The notes under the pieces were generated by a model. It did no database searches and had not been told where the DNA came from. It worked only from the letters and a program-made list of their open reading frames with translations. From Acheta domesticus (lineage: Eukaryota; Arthropoda; Insecta; Orthoptera; Gryllidae), in contig JAHLJT010008756.1 in the NCBI GenBank assembly GCA_031308135.1, positions 74,125,821 through 74,189,820 of the forward strand: a DNA stretch of 64,000 nt, in the 5' to 3' direction. Shown here one piece after another: positions 47,661-59,923 of this stretch (the stretch's first letter is position 1; each line of letters starts with the position of its first letter). Both the position numbers and the translations under genes were made by a program.

Positions 47661-47691
<31 letters not shown>

Positions 47692-47705
47692 GCTGCTGCT
47701 ACTAC
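47552..47705. repeat. ACT microsatellite, right part of target (with TSD copy)
   Basis: It begins with the duplicated ACTACTGCTATTACT (47552-47566) and continues as ACT/ATT/TGC triplets to CTACTACTACTGCTGCTGCT. It is the continuation of the array broken off at 43522. Confidence 0.92.
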
Positions 47706-48175
47706 AACCTCCAGTTCCAAATCCGCATCTACCTCCACCTTCAGCTCTGCCTTCATCTCAACCTCCAACTCCATCTCAGCCTCCTGCTTGATCTCAGCCT
47801 TGTGCCCCATCTGAGCCTCCTACTCCATTTCAGCATCCTAGTCTATCTCAGTCATCACTCCATGTACACCTGCTCCGCCTCATCCTCCTACTCCATCTCA
47901 GCCTCTACACTCCATCTTAACCTTCTACTCGATTTCTCAAGCACTTACTCCTTCTACACCTCCTGCTCCGTCTCAGCTTCCCGCTCCATCTTAGCCTCTT
48001 ACTCCATTTACCCCACCTGCTCAGCATCAGTCCCCTACCCCATCTCAGCCTCCTACTCCATCTACCCCAACTGTTTAGCATCAGTCTCCTGCTCCATCTC
48101 AACCTTCTACTCCATGTCAGCTTTCTGTTTCACCTCGGTCTCCAGCTTTACTTCCTATTCCATCCATCAAATAGG
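47706..48175. repeat. Degenerate 15-bp minisatellite (CTCCATCTCAGCCTC)
   Basis: Units such as TCCTACTCCATCTCAGCCTC recur about every 15-30 bases with much variation. Ser/Tyr-rich frames here are artefacts. Confidence 0.75.
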
Positions 48176-48399
48176 TCCTAATTACAGTTTCATTTCCACT
48201 TCCAACACCATCACACTACTACCACGACCATCACCACCACCTTCGTCATCACCTCTATCACCAGCATCGCAACCGTCGTGGCTCTTGGCACAGTGGCGTC
48301 CTGAACGTCCTGTCTCTTGTTGGACTCGCACGTCGGCCCTGGACGAAGAGCAATCGCTCAGTGGAGACGGAGTTCCATTGGCTTCTGAAGTATGAGCGT

Positions 48400-49330
48400 G
48401 TGGCGGGCGAGAATGTGCATTTCATGTTCCACGGAAAACGTACACTTAGCCAAAAAGTACAGAGGTAATCATAAATCAGAAACAAAATTGAGGAAATTGC
48501 ATTTTTTTTCGAAGGTGTTTTCCCTTATTGTTCCTAAACTTATTTTCGGTTCTTATTTTTGGGAATAGATACGTAGTGTAGTCTACGAAAATTCTCAAGT
48601 TTTTATATTACAATATTGAGTATTTCTTGAATGCTCTTCACATCATTCGGTATAGACTTTTCTTATTGAATCATGTGCGCGAGGTCTAAACTATAATAGG
48701 AGGTGTCACATTATTTTGCAATAATAGAATGTAAAAAAATATTTTTTTTTCATAAAATAACACTGGCAGTCCTACTACTCATGTTATCTCCTTGGATGGT
48801 TACTGGATAAGGGCCTACAACTGTGCAATCGAATATGTTGTAACAACATACTAAAATATACTAAAACAGTGCATTGAAAAATGTGCAATATTTTGTTGGC
48901 ATTAACGCAGCGTTTTAGTGTACTTCGCCGCATTCAGCCTTTTTTTTAATTTCCCCTCCACAGTACTCACTGAGGAGGCGGGAATTTATTTTCAAAACTG
49001 GTATACAAGTAAACAGTTGCCTTGCGGCTTAAACAGCTGAGAGGAGGGATTTTCTTAATAATTAAGTAACACTACTAAAATTAATTTTTGCTTAAATTTT
49101 AATTTAAAAATTAATTTACTTAATTTTTGCTTAAATTTAATTTATTAGTTATTCTGTAGCCCTTTGACGTACCGAACTTAAACAAAATTATTATTATTTT
49201 TTCATGATCCTACTAATGTTTTATTTTTGCTCCTTGGTACCTTTTTTCTTTTTATATATTTATTGTTTCATTCAAGCATCATTCATTCTTGTTTCATTAT
49301 ATACATAACCATTCATTTCCACTCATTCAC
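48400..49330. other. AT-rich spacer, nothing recognised
   Basis: No supportable feature. A local AT-rich duplication (TTAATTTTTGCTTAAATTT) lies near 49080-49140. Confidence 0.45.
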
Positions 49331-49389
49331 ACCCACTGCATTACACTAGACGTCTTCTGTTCGCCACAGCACTGACTTGACTCAAAGTG

Positions 49390-49700
49390 TCCGTGGCGCT
49401 CAGGCCCATTGGGAGGCGTGGCAGGTGGGGCCCGGCGTCGCGTTCCCTGCGCGTTCCTCGACCGATGGCGAGTCTTCCTCTCCGCGTTCGGCTGCCTCCG
49501 CTTGCTCGCACAAGGTAGCAAGCGTGTCGTGGGGCAGCGCGCGGAAGGTGAAGGCGACGTGCTTCGGTCCTTTCCTTAGATAGGACCGATGTGCGTCGCT
49601 GTTCGCCTCTCGGCCGGTGTCGCGCACAATGCGCGGCGACGCCTTCGGACCCAGCGCCCTTGCAAGCGCCGTTGCTGAGCGCCTTTGAAGCTTCGGCAAG
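49390..49700 (-). other. CpG-rich block open on the minus strand, possible exon
   Basis: The minus strand is open for 99 codons (49699-49400) with a balanced composition (for example RKGPKHVAFTFRALPHDTL and CEQAEAAERGEEDSPSVEE). This is less repetitive than the other GC-rich islets. I recognise no domain. No convincing splice sites or partner exon could be tied to it, and other frames are also open because of GC content. It is listed as the only stretch that might be host coding sequence. Confidence 0.15.
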
Positions 49701-49709
49701 AATTATATT

Positions 49710-50372
49710 TTTACAATCAGAACTCGCATTTTTTACACCCACCACACATTCGGTTTTATACACCCAGAACGGCGCATTCAGCCCCATTCACAGATATTTA
49801 CACCAATAACGCCTTGGATATTCACACCCATGTCCGACCAGACCCTTTCCAGAATATAGTGATATTGCAAGAGCTCTGTGGAACCGGAACGTGACCTTGT
49901 AAAGAGCTGCTGGGCTGAGCTGCTTGCGAGCTTTGCTCTCTGGCAATCACCCTCAACGCTGGTTTTAGCACAATGGGCGCTTGTGGGAAACACGTGTACT
50001 GCGGAGATCCTTTGAAAAAAGAAACAGGTTTTCTCGCTTTCAAGAACTTAATGGTTTCCCTTTCATGTTCTCGTACTTTCCTCTTTCTTTGAGTCTCTTC
50101 CTACGTTCTAGTGTTGCAAGAATTGCTTACGTTTGCGTGTTTCTAAAGTTTCTTTTTGTTTTTTTTGTTTTTGCCTAGCCCCGTAGAGAATTGTAATTGC
50201 TATAAAGCAAGAGAAAAAGAAAAAGAGGTACGAAAAATGTTTTATTATAGTCTCGGGCACACGTACCTACTATTTTGATTCCAAAAATGTTCAATTAAGT
50301 AAATGTTCGTCTAGAAAATTTTGACAAGAACGAAAACTGTTTAGTTAAAGAAGAACTGTAGGAGTAAAAATA
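49710..50372. other. Spacer, nothing recognised
   Basis: No supportable feature. Confidence 0.4.
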
Positions 50373-51300
50373 CGAGGATCGTTCTGAAAGTAATGCCTCC
50401 CATTTTTTACGTAGGCGTATGATCTCAAAAACGAATGTGAGTGGTGCCATAGTGAAATATGAACTCTCTCGTTAAAGTTCGTTTAATTTCATTGCTATTT
50501 GTCAGTTAGAAGCATAGTTACAGAGTGCTAAAATGGAGTCTAGCCGGAACGCGCGTCAAAAGTAAAAAGACGAGGAAATTGCACGCATCGACATCACCAG
50601 TCTCCTGCTGAACTTTTACGGGAAGGATACAGGTGATGTTACTACAGTATGGCGACGATGGGTGGTGCGTTTCAGCGGTAGTGACAGCGACGTGAATGAC
50701 AAACCACGTTGTTGTCATCCACGCACAGCTGCCACACCACGGAATGATGGAGCGCCTCGTTCAGTTCTTCCGCGTGAATAGGTTCATGGGGGGGTGGTAT
50801 GGTGCTGGGTAACTGCGTATGGCGCTGGACATTGTCTGCAATGCGTAAGAGGTAACGCGGAGTAAATTGAGTTACCGAAAATTGTGCGCAAGTTGTGTCC
50901 CGCGATCACTCACACAGGAACACCAACACCACCGAAAGGAACGTTTTGAGAAGGTTTCGACCCAATACGAAGCTGAACGTGGCGGTTTTCTGGATCGAAT
51001 AATCACTGATTACGAGACATGTCACCATTATGAGCCAGAAATGAAACGACAACCCATCGAATGACACCATAAGAATTCCCCGTACAGGTCAACTCGGCTG
51101 GTACAGACTTTTACCAGCGTGGCATGCAGGCTCTTGTTCATCGGTTAATAAAATGTGTAGAAAAAAAAGGGGGACTATATTGAAAAATAGTTTCGTGTTC
51201 AGAAAACTCTGTTCTAACACATTGTATTAAGTTTGTTTTTTTTATTTACTGTAGTTGTCATACAAATAAATAGGATGCATTACTTTCGGAACGACCTACG
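50373..51300 (+). mobile_element. mariner element, 928 bp, internally deleted
   Basis: The 28-bp terminal inverted repeats are at 50373-50400 and 51273-51300. The left begins CGAGGATCGTTCTGAAAGTA and the right, in reverse complement, CGTAGGTCGTTCCGAAAGTA. A TA dinucleotide lies on each side (50371-50372 and 51301-51302), as expected for mariner insertion at TA. Full mariners are ~1.3 kb, so about 350 bp is missing. The left and right ends differ at four of 28 positions, which implies considerable age. Confidence 0.9.
50533..51190 (+). pseudogene. mariner transposase pseudogene
   Basis: From ATG at 50533 the N-terminal helix-turn-helix region is readable after an early stop: LNFYGKDTGDVTTVWRRWV and VRFSGSDSDVNDKPR. 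The middle is frameshifted. A second readable block (50920-51060) holds FLDRIITDYETC followed by HHYEPEMKRQPIE. There the first catalytic Asp context (normally GDETW) is altered. The parts carrying the second and third catalytic Asp are deleted. The C-terminal block GMQALVHRLIKCVEKKG remains, followed by a one-base shift and stop at ~51190. The gene cannot make active enzyme. Confidence 0.88.
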
Positions 51301-51302
51301 TA

Positions 51303-52937
51303 GTACCTCTTCACACAATAGCAATAGTAATTTCAAAAGTTTTTTATGATTCTCTGAAAATTTGGTTCATAGATTTTGGAATCTCCAAACACAATAAATA
51401 AAGTTTCGGTAACTAAATATTCTAAATATTTTCAAACAATAATTGTCAACCACTTTCTTTCTTACTCTCTCTCATTATCCATTGGCGTTGCAAGCGAAAT
51501 TTTATAAATCGTCAACTTAACATTTCCCATGTCTCGTCGCACGTCACAGCTACAGAGGTCTCTTATCTCTTTGTCAAACATACATTCATCTCCTTCTGAG
51601 TGTGTGCACAATTCAAGACAGGAAACGGCAAATAATAGCGTCCAAGATAAATGGGTACATGAGAAAAGTTTAGGCTTCTGCGGCCGGAGTGAGTCTACTT
51701 TGCTTTCTGGAAGACGCCGCGTCCTAGGCACGGATGCCGACAATTCGGCCCTCATGTTGCAGCCTTCCTCAGGGCGAAAAGTCCCGGCCACGGAAGCGCG
51801 GTGACTCCCAGACAACCAAATAAATAACAGAAACACAGCTTTTACTCAAAATATACCAAAAAACGTACCTTTTTCGTCAAACCACTGATAATGACCTTAA
51901 CTATCTTACGTAAACAGCATCATAAATCTTCAACAATTCATCATCTCCATTGCCATGTTTCGTGTTAAATCATTTTAAAATATTTTCGTCTTTCATCTAA
52001 AAATTAGTGTATCTATACTAACAATAAGAAGTTGGTGAATACGGTGAGTATAATAAGGGAGCAAGGTATCACTTTCTCCGAAGGGGAAGGCACTCAAAAT
52101 TTCGGGGGTGATCGAGGAATTAACCTGTGAAACGAAGACAATCTTCGCTTATGCAGTCTGACGAAATTCTAAAAATGATCTTGGAAAAATCTTCGTTTCC
52201 AATTTTCTTGATTTTGATTCCGTGATTTCAATATTTCAGCGATGTGTATATTTTGATTTTTTTCTGAGTTTGTTGACAGTGTCAATTAACTTTAGTGTTG
52301 GATTACGTAAGTTATCACAGAAATTCTGTATATAATCGACTGACAGTAAAATTCGTGTGGTAAAGTTAGCATTTCAATTATTTCTTACGACACGATTGCA
52401 ACACGTGATTTTATTGAGCATTGTTGTAAACAGTGATGAAGAGTGTTTGCAGTAATTGCATAATGATTATGCCATTCCAAAATGCAATGGTTTCTGTTAA
52501 AGTTAGACTTTCGTCTTATCCTATGCTTCGAATCATCTTGCAATGAACGTGAAAACTGAAAGTCAGAGAACTTTTGTTTTCTGTTTATGTTTATGTCTAC
52601 GTTTACATTTGTATTTACGCCTACGTTCACCGATTTGAATAATTAATTAAATAGTACGCAGCAAACGTTTGCGATTACGGAGTGTTGAAAATGAGGGGTT
52701 TTACAACTAAATTATGGGCCATTCTTTGCGTTGAGAGAGGGGAGAATTTTTTGTTCTTTGAGAAACTGTAATGTACCTAACTGTTGACAAAACATTTAAT
52801 ATTTATCACTGCAATAAAAAACAATTATCAACTTAATATGTATATGTCTTAGGGCAGAGATCCCAGAACTCAAGAAACCGTCCTCTCATCTCACGTACGT
52901 CACACAGTTTTTAACTGTTTTTAGCGTTATATAAATT
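51303..52937. other. Spacer, nothing recognised
   Basis: The 124-codon minus-strand frame (51462-51836) and its overlapping plus-strand frame have no domain I recognise. No other feature is supported. Confidence 0.45.
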
Positions 52938-54564
52938 AACTAGTGGTGCTACAGAATGGCACAGACTTTCCCGTATTAGTTTTCTATTTTCTTGGGTCTT
53001 CGCTAGCTATTCGGAATTGCCACATACTCTTTCTTGCCAGCTACCATCTATCACCGCCAGAAGTACATTTTTTTTTGTAATTTCTTAATTTTTCGGTTTC
53101 CTATTGTTAGAACGAAAATATTAATTTTAGAATATTAAAGAACACAAAAAATACGTCATATATGGCAATTTTCCATTAAAAATGATGAGCCGAAAATGGC
53201 GTTTTAGCACTACTAAAAATACGAAATTTGAAGCTCATTTTCACAGAAAAGTTTTGAGTTTTCAAAATACTTTATTTGAAGTTATTTGAAGCACTTACAC
53301 TTACAAATATAATAATCTTTACAAATTGCGGATAATGTGCAAATTAAAGATGTGAGAGATCTTTCAAAAAATTTACATTTATATAATTTTTGGAAAACCA
53401 AAAAAAAAAACTCAAAATAAATTTTACGTCATATTAAAGAGTGTAATTATCACTATCTGTTACAAAAGTTTCAAGAAAAAATTTGCAGCCATATATGAGA
53501 AAATGGCGTTTGAGCATTTCTGAAAATGCCGAAATTTGAGCTACTTTTCACAGAAAACGGTAGTGTTTTCGAGAAACTTTACTTGACATTATTTAAAGCA
53601 CATGTACTCGTAAATATAATAATGTGAACAAATTGCCGATAATGTAAATATTAACGACGTGAGAGACAAGTAAAATAATTTACATTTTTGTAATTTTTGA
53701 AAAAAACCAACCGATAGACCAATGTCATCTGATAGAGTACATTTACCACTATCCCTACCAATGGTTTAAAGAAAAATTTTGGAGTTGTTTTTGAGAAAAT
53801 CTTGGTCAATTTTTTAATGTTGCACATATTGCACGCAATATTGCATGAAAACTACTAAAAGTTTGAGAAACATTTACATGACCTTTATTAAAGAACTCAA
53901 TATGCAGAACAAATTTTATATGAAGAAAAATCTCTATCTTCAATTTTGTAGCTGGAGAAAGACGCTTCAAACTTCCACAATTTTCAAAAATTCAGAGTTA
54001 TCGGACCTATGCCATGTTAATAAGTGTATTTTACTCTATTCATACAAGAAATTTAAAGAAGTACCCCCAGATTTTTGAAGAATCTTTCTCAAAATCTCAA
54101 AGCTTTGACTAGAATCAGATCGACCGGAGAATATCCATTTTGGAAGAAATCGTACGTATGGTTTAGGCGCTAGCAGTGTTCACAGACGGACAGACAGACG
54201 GACAGACAGACGGACAGACAGACACAGACAGACCGACAGACAGACAGACAGACACAGACAGACCGACAGACAGACAGACAGACAGACACAGACAGACAGA
54301 CCGACAGACAGACAGACGGACGTTTTCCTTTCAATTGGGTTTTCGGTATTAAGGACCTAGAAAACAGGGTTTCTGGCTACACCACGTGTGGGGGGATTTT
54401 TTTTCTTAATTTAGCAACTGGTTTTACGCACATATTCGTTTTCACGGCCCGGCAATTAATTTTTTTCCGCCGAAAATTGGCCATTTTTTCGCGCAGCATT
54501 ACATAACTTTCCCTATACTACGTATATCACTCCGTGTATACGTACGTATACGGGAAAGTAAAAA
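52938..54564 (-). mobile_element. Helitron-like (Helentron/HINE-type) element, copy A
   Basis: Read on the minus strand, the 5' end is TTTTTACTTTCCCGTATAC (from 54564). It carries the subterminal repeat ACTTTCCCGTAT and then its inverted partner GGGAAAGT (54506-54513), forming a terminal hairpin. At the 3' end the matching ATACGGGAAAGT (52965-52976) precedes a hairpin with a GTGC/GCAC stem (52946-52962), CA, CTAG (52940-52943) and T. It is 1627 bp long, non-coding, with an expanded GACA microsatellite. Copies C and B are its closest relatives. Confidence 0.65.
54180..54325. repeat. (GACA/GGAC)n microsatellite inside copy A
   Basis: About 145 bp of ACAGACGGACAGACAG-type repeats. The same site in copies B (58291-58320), C (61261-61302) and E (~35003-35035) holds only 30-40 bp, so copy A shows an expansion after insertion. 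Confidence 0.9.
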
Positions 54565-55582
54565 TTAATGAAACAATTTCTACTGTACATTACTGAGGGC
54601 AAGCAGCGAAAAAGGCGGAATGATTGTAAAAATCAAATCTATCAACAAACCACCCTTGACTCATGTAAACTAGGTACAGTCATACAGTAATAAATGAAAA
54701 ACTTTTTTTTAAATACAAAATGACAAATAGTGTTAAGTAATTATATATGTTTTAATTATAAAATGGGATTCTGTAAGCATTTTAAGAGACTAATGTGAGT
54801 TTAATTATTGTTTTCTTCAAACTTTTTTTTCTAATTTGAGATTGCAGAGCTTTAAAGTTTATTGTATTTTAATAGCATTTAACGACATAATATAAATATT
54901 ATGTTTAGTGTTGTATAATACTAAATGATAAGACGAAGTAAACTCTGCTTTGTGATCATACATACATTTATTGAATATATTATTCATTATATATTGTTTA
55001 TTATATTATAATTATTAAATTTTTAAAATAAATTATTTGTTTTATTATTTATTATTATTTATTCGTTTTCAGTACTTTTCGTAGCTCGATTCGGGAGAAC
55101 TCCTACGTTTATTTTAATTGAATTGAGCCCCAACCCTCCCATCACCAGATACTGGAGTACCAAAACAAAATTCATCAGGCTGTGTGGTCTTTTAAGGTTT
55201 GAACGGTAAATATTCATGTCAGGTTAATTATAATCAGATTCACACAAAACACATACTTTATTTCATCTATATTGAGAAATGACCAGTGGTTTGAGGGTTA
55301 TCACACCTTTGGAAATACGCAGTAAATCGGAGGGCAAAATGGGATTGATACTTTCATAAGCCGGCCGCTCTGAAAAGCGATGTAGCACATATTGTGTGCC
55401 CTTGTATTCATATCACGATCAAGGCAGCGGGAGCGACGGTGACCGCTGCGGTTCCTTACCACATCACATCACCCTCGTTATCCTCAGCCCCACCGCAGCC
55501 CCCTCCCAAGAAACCGCTTTTACCCCCGCCGCGGACACGCCCCCGTCCCTGCCCCCGTCCCCGCCTCCGCTCCCACCCCCGC
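54565..55582. other. AT-rich spacer, becoming C-rich
   Basis: No gene recognised. The last 150 bases grade into the C-rich repeat. Confidence 0.45.
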
Positions 55583-55618
55583 CCAGGCCCTCGCCCATGT
55601 CCTCGCCCTCGCCCTCGC

Positions 55619-55649
<31 letters not shown>

Positions 55650-55930
55650 CTCGCCCTCGCCCTCGCCCTCGCCCTCGCCCTCGCCTTCGCTCTCGCCCTC
55701 GCCCTCGCTCTCGCTCTCACTCCCACCCCACCTTTTATCACGCCTTTCCCTCGCACTTGCCTTCGCCCTCACCCTCATCTTCGCCTTCGCCGTCGCCCTT
55801 GCCTTCGCCTTGTCCTCTCTCTGGCCGCCGACCCGAGCCCCGCTCCTAGCCCCGCCCCCGCCTCCGCACCAGCCCTCGCCCACCTTCGCCCTTGTCCCCG
55901 CCTCTGCCCCCGCCCAGCCGTCGCCCTCTG
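55583..55930. repeat. (CTCGCC)n hexanucleotide repeat and C-rich surround
   Basis: The core of about twenty CTCGCC units (55600-55735) is followed by degenerate CTTCGCC/CCCCGCC units. Pro/Ser/Arg-rich frames on plus and Glu/Gly or Arg/Ala-rich frames on minus are artefacts. Confidence 0.9.
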
Positions 55931-56382
55931 CGGACGCGAGCGCGTCGCTTTCAATTGCGGCGCCTCATAAATCACGCCGTAATCCGGGACCTTCTTGCGT
56001 GGGCCACGGGCAGCGCGCCCCCCAGCCCCCTTCCACTCTCTCCCCCTGCCCCGGGTCCTCCGCTCCTGCCCGTCGCAGAACCCATCACAAGCCCCGACCC
56101 CCGCGTCACTTCTTTTCTCAATTTCACTCGGCTGGCAACCCTCGCGAAGCGGGAGTTTATATATTTTAGAGGCATTATGATTACGCCATAGGTCTCATTT
56201 GGATTTGCGGAGGATTATGGGGAGTTACCCATAGCCTAACCTTAAAACTTACCATAGCTAATACGACATAATCATTACCTGTCCCTAACCCAATCCTTAA
56301 CGTTTGCTACATTTTGAACGTAATTTTCTGTAATGAAAATAAATGAACGTAACATATTTTAATGTGAATATTTAGGTTATTC

Positions 56383-56383
<1 letters not shown>
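55931..56383. other. Spacer with GC-rich start
   Basis: The first 150 bases are CpG-rich and the remainder AT-rich. No gene recognised. Confidence 0.4.
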
Positions 56384-56441
<58 letters not shown>

Positions 56442-56456
56442 ACACGCGCGCGCGCG
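56384..56456. repeat. Compound (CT)n(CA)n(CG)n microsatellite
   Basis: A run of about 13 CT units is followed by about 12 CA units and then CGCGCGCGCG. Alternating CA/CG of this kind can adopt Z-DNA. Confidence 0.95.
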
Positions 56457-56969
56457 TACATACACATTACATACATAAACAATCATTCATATCCACTTCC
56501 TCCTTCGCTTTCAAACTTATTTACACATTACACATACCATTCTTACCTTTGTTTGCGATGTGCCACGTCCTTTAACATTCCTCGACGTTTTGAAACGAAT
56601 TTATATTGCGATCAAGTAAGTAGTATGCGATAGGCACAGTGAGACATCGCGCCATTTCCTCGGAAACCGCTAAGACAGAAGGAAACAGTCACACCAGTGC
56701 ACGTGATTCCTTGCTAGCGATTCCTTGTTTTCCTTGGTCATATGCTTATTTCGTAGTACATTGGAACGGTCCACGTTGTTTACTTCTAGATGTGGCTTGA
56801 ACACAATGTTGCGTGATGGGGTGGTTAGAAATAAGGAACGGAGGAGATGGAATTTATGGTACAACGGAAAATTTTAATTCTGATGTAATTATGATACGTT
56901 TCGCTGGTGTTAACGTTTTTAAATGATTTCACACAATAATAAAACGATAACGCATGCTTCTAATTATGT

Positions 56970-58556
56970 AAGCAGTAGTGCTACAGAATGACACAGACTT
57001 TCCCGTATTAGTTTTCTATTTCCTTGGGTCTGCGCTAGCTATTCGAAATTGCCACATACTCGTGCCAGCTGCCATCTATCGCCGCCTAAATTACATTTTT
57101 TCAACATTTTCTGGTGTTTGGTTTCCTAATGGTAGAACGGAAATATTAATTTTAGAATATTAAAGAACACAAAAACCACGTCCTATATGGCAATTTTCCT
57201 TTAAAAATTTTTAGCCGTTTTTAAGAAAATGACGTTTTAAGCGCTACTAAAAATGCGAAATTTGAAGCTCATTTTCACAGAAAACTTCATTTAAAGTCAT
57301 TTGAAGCACATTAACTCACAAATACAATAGTGTTTACAAATTGCTGGTAACGTGCATATTAAATATGTGAAATCTTTCAAAAAAATTACATTTGTGTAAT
57401 TTTTGAAAAAATAAAAAATACCCCAAAATGAACTTTACATCATATTAAAGAGTGCAATTAGCACGTTATTCCATTCCAAAACTTTGATGAAAACATTTGG
57501 TGCCATTTATGAGAAAATGGCCTTTGGGCGTTTCTGAAAATGCGGAATTTTGAGCTAGTCTTCTCAGAAAACTGTTGAGTTTCAGAGAAACTTTACTTGA
57601 CACTATTTAAAGAACTTGAACTCGTAAATATAATAATGTAAACAAATCGCCACTAATGTAAATATTACCGCTGTGAGAGGCAAGTCAAAAAAATTACAAT
57701 TTTGCAATTTTTGAAAAAAAACAACAAAAGAATAGACCAAATTGGAGTTTTTGTCATCTCATATGGTACATTTAGCACTATCCATACCAAAAGTGTAAAG
57801 AAACAATTTGGAGCCGTTTTTGAGAAAATCTTGTTTTTGTATTTTTTTTAATTGCATAAATTACACGCAATATTGCGCGAAAAGTACTAAAATTTTCAAA
57901 ACAATGTACATGACCTTAAAGAAAAAACTCACTATGAAGAACAAATTTTATTGAAGGAAAAATCTCTATCTTCAATTTTGTAGTTGGAGGAAGACGCCGA
58001 ATAAAATTCAATTTTTAGCAATTTTCGAAAATTCAGAGTTATCCGTGAAAATCGGACCTATGCCACCTTAATAAGTGTATTTAACTCTGTTTTTACAAGA
58101 AATTTAAAGAAAAAAATTGGAGCCGTTTTTGAGAAAATTTTGAAAATATCCGGGGAGCTTCATGTAAAGTACCCCCAAATTTTACAGAATCTTTTTCAAA
58201 ATCTCAAAGCTTCGACTAGAACCAGATAGACCGGGGATATCCATTTTGAAAGAAATCGTACGTATGGTTTAGGCGCTAGCAACTGTTCACAGACGGACGG
58301 ACGGACGGACAGACGGACGTTTTCCTTTCAATTGATTTTTCGGCATCAAGGACACACAAAAAAGGGATTCTGGCTACACCACGTGTTATGGGATTTTTTC
58401 TCTTAATTTAGCAACTGGCTTTATCAACTTTTTCGTTATCACGGCCTGGCAACGAATTTTTTGTGGCGAATTTTTTTTTCGCCAACATTACATAACTTTC
58501 CCTATACTACGTATATATTACTCCGTATATACGTAGGTATACGGGAAAGTAAAAAA
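56970..58556 (-). mobile_element. Helitron-like (Helentron/HINE-type) element, copy B
   Basis: Collinear with copy A over its whole length. The minus-strand 5' end is TTTTTTACTTTCCCGTATAC, with the inverted hairpin partner nearby. The 3' end shows ATACGGGAAAGTCTGTGTC, then GTAGCACTACTGC in place of CTAG, so the terminal CTRR has decayed. 1587 bp, no coding sequence, microsatellite GACGGACGGACGGACAGACG at 58291. Confidence 0.6.
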
Positions 58557-59600
58557 CCCTGGTCTCGGTATTGTGATCACATCGTCTCCTGTATTATTTC
58601 AGTAGTATACCTTTCCGTTCCGGCTCTCACACACAACCAATCTTTATTAATGAGGTCTCTAAATGAAGAGAATTTCACGGAGACTTGACGAATTGCACTT
58701 TGACTTTGAAAATATGAAGGATTTGTTTAAAAAAACGCATCCAATTATTCAAGTCAAATGCAACCCGCAGCATTTGCCAAAGTGTGTTGTCAAATAACTC
58801 CTAAACAAAGCGTTCTAGGGCCTTACTATCTAAAATTTTGAGGCCAAAGGCCTCAAAGAATTGTTTTTCACACCATAATCTACAAGATGAGATTTTTTGG
58901 AATTCTTCAATTAAATTTTCGGTTCGGCGTTTCAATACCAATGCCACCTACATATTTCAGCCCTTCTTGCTGATAGCCATTTCTGTGGCGAAACGCTTAG
59001 AAGGCTTAGATTCGTCAATCTTATATTTACGCTTTCTGTATACACCGTGGTTTGTGTAGTCTGACGAGATTTATTAGCGTAATCATTAGTTCAAGATTTA
59101 CTCTCCAGCAACAACTGGAAGTACTATTATAGTTGATACCTATGAAGATTGTCTATGCGTGTAGTGAAACCATTCAATTAACGTTTTACTGGAGTCTGTA
59201 AGTGCTGTGTACCTAATTGAGGAAGGATGTGGATATACAGAGAAGAGTGAAGACTGTGTTTTACCTGTACCAGTATTTTCGTTATCATTCTATGAAATTT
59301 TCAAGTCAGCCGGTTCAGACACTTAGCTTTCTCAAAAGTTAAAAGCTTTTCTTTTTGTGACTATCACGAAAAGCTAAAAGTCAAAGAATATTGAATAATT
59401 ACTTCAAATTTTGTCTTTAAGGAAGTGTTGTGAATTGTTCCAAGAAAACTCTCCATGATACTGAAGAAATATTTATTGAAAATTTCTTTTAAACATCAAC
59501 TGCATTGTTTTCTATTTTATTTGATATTGTGTTAGTACAATGCAAATTACCTTTATATTTTTAAACAAATAAACACGTTTCGTTAACATTCCCATGTACC
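58557..59600. mobile_element. Pieces of the second Helitron-like family
   Basis: 58590-58930 matches 25400-25720 (shared TGAAGAATTGCAC/GACGAATTGCAC, AACTCCTAAA and TCTAGGGCCTTA blocks). 59335-59590 matches 61552-61780 (shared TTTTTGTGACTATCA, TATTGAAAATTT and TTAACA blocks). The classical 3' end is not present here. It occurs for this family at 26024-26050 and 61833-61859. Confidence 0.45.
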
Positions 59601-59923
59601 GAAGTGAATTCTAAGCTTACTAAAGTGTTTCTAATGGCAACAAAATTTTTTATGTAGTACTCAAAAGTAAAAATATTAGTTAGATTATATTTCGGCTCGG
59701 AATTGCTTTTTTTGAGGTACGTAAGAACGCAGAAAATATTTCAACGCTTTAGTATACAAATAATTTTTCAATTGTCGCAACCCAGCAAGCTGGCACCGTG
59801 ACTCTCCAAAACCCCCTCTGTTCCTCATAACAAATCAAGGAAAGTTAAATAATATTGCAGAGTTAGGGTTGTACTTGGTCAATCCGGTATTTTCGCACTA
59901 CTTTACTTTGCTTTCTTAAGAGT

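Noticed and set aside
51462..51836. 124-codon minus-strand frame with a hydrophobic start
   Set aside because: The start resembles a signal peptide only weakly, no domain follows, and the plus strand is open over the same interval.
55600..55735. (CTCGCC)n as a telomere-like array
   Set aside because: The unit does not match the insect TTAGG telomere repeat or its variants, and the tract is short and interstitial.
55394..56169. 257-codon Pro/Ser frame over the CTCGCC repeat
   Set aside because: Hexanucleotide repeat read in a stop-free phase. The reverse strand is equally open.
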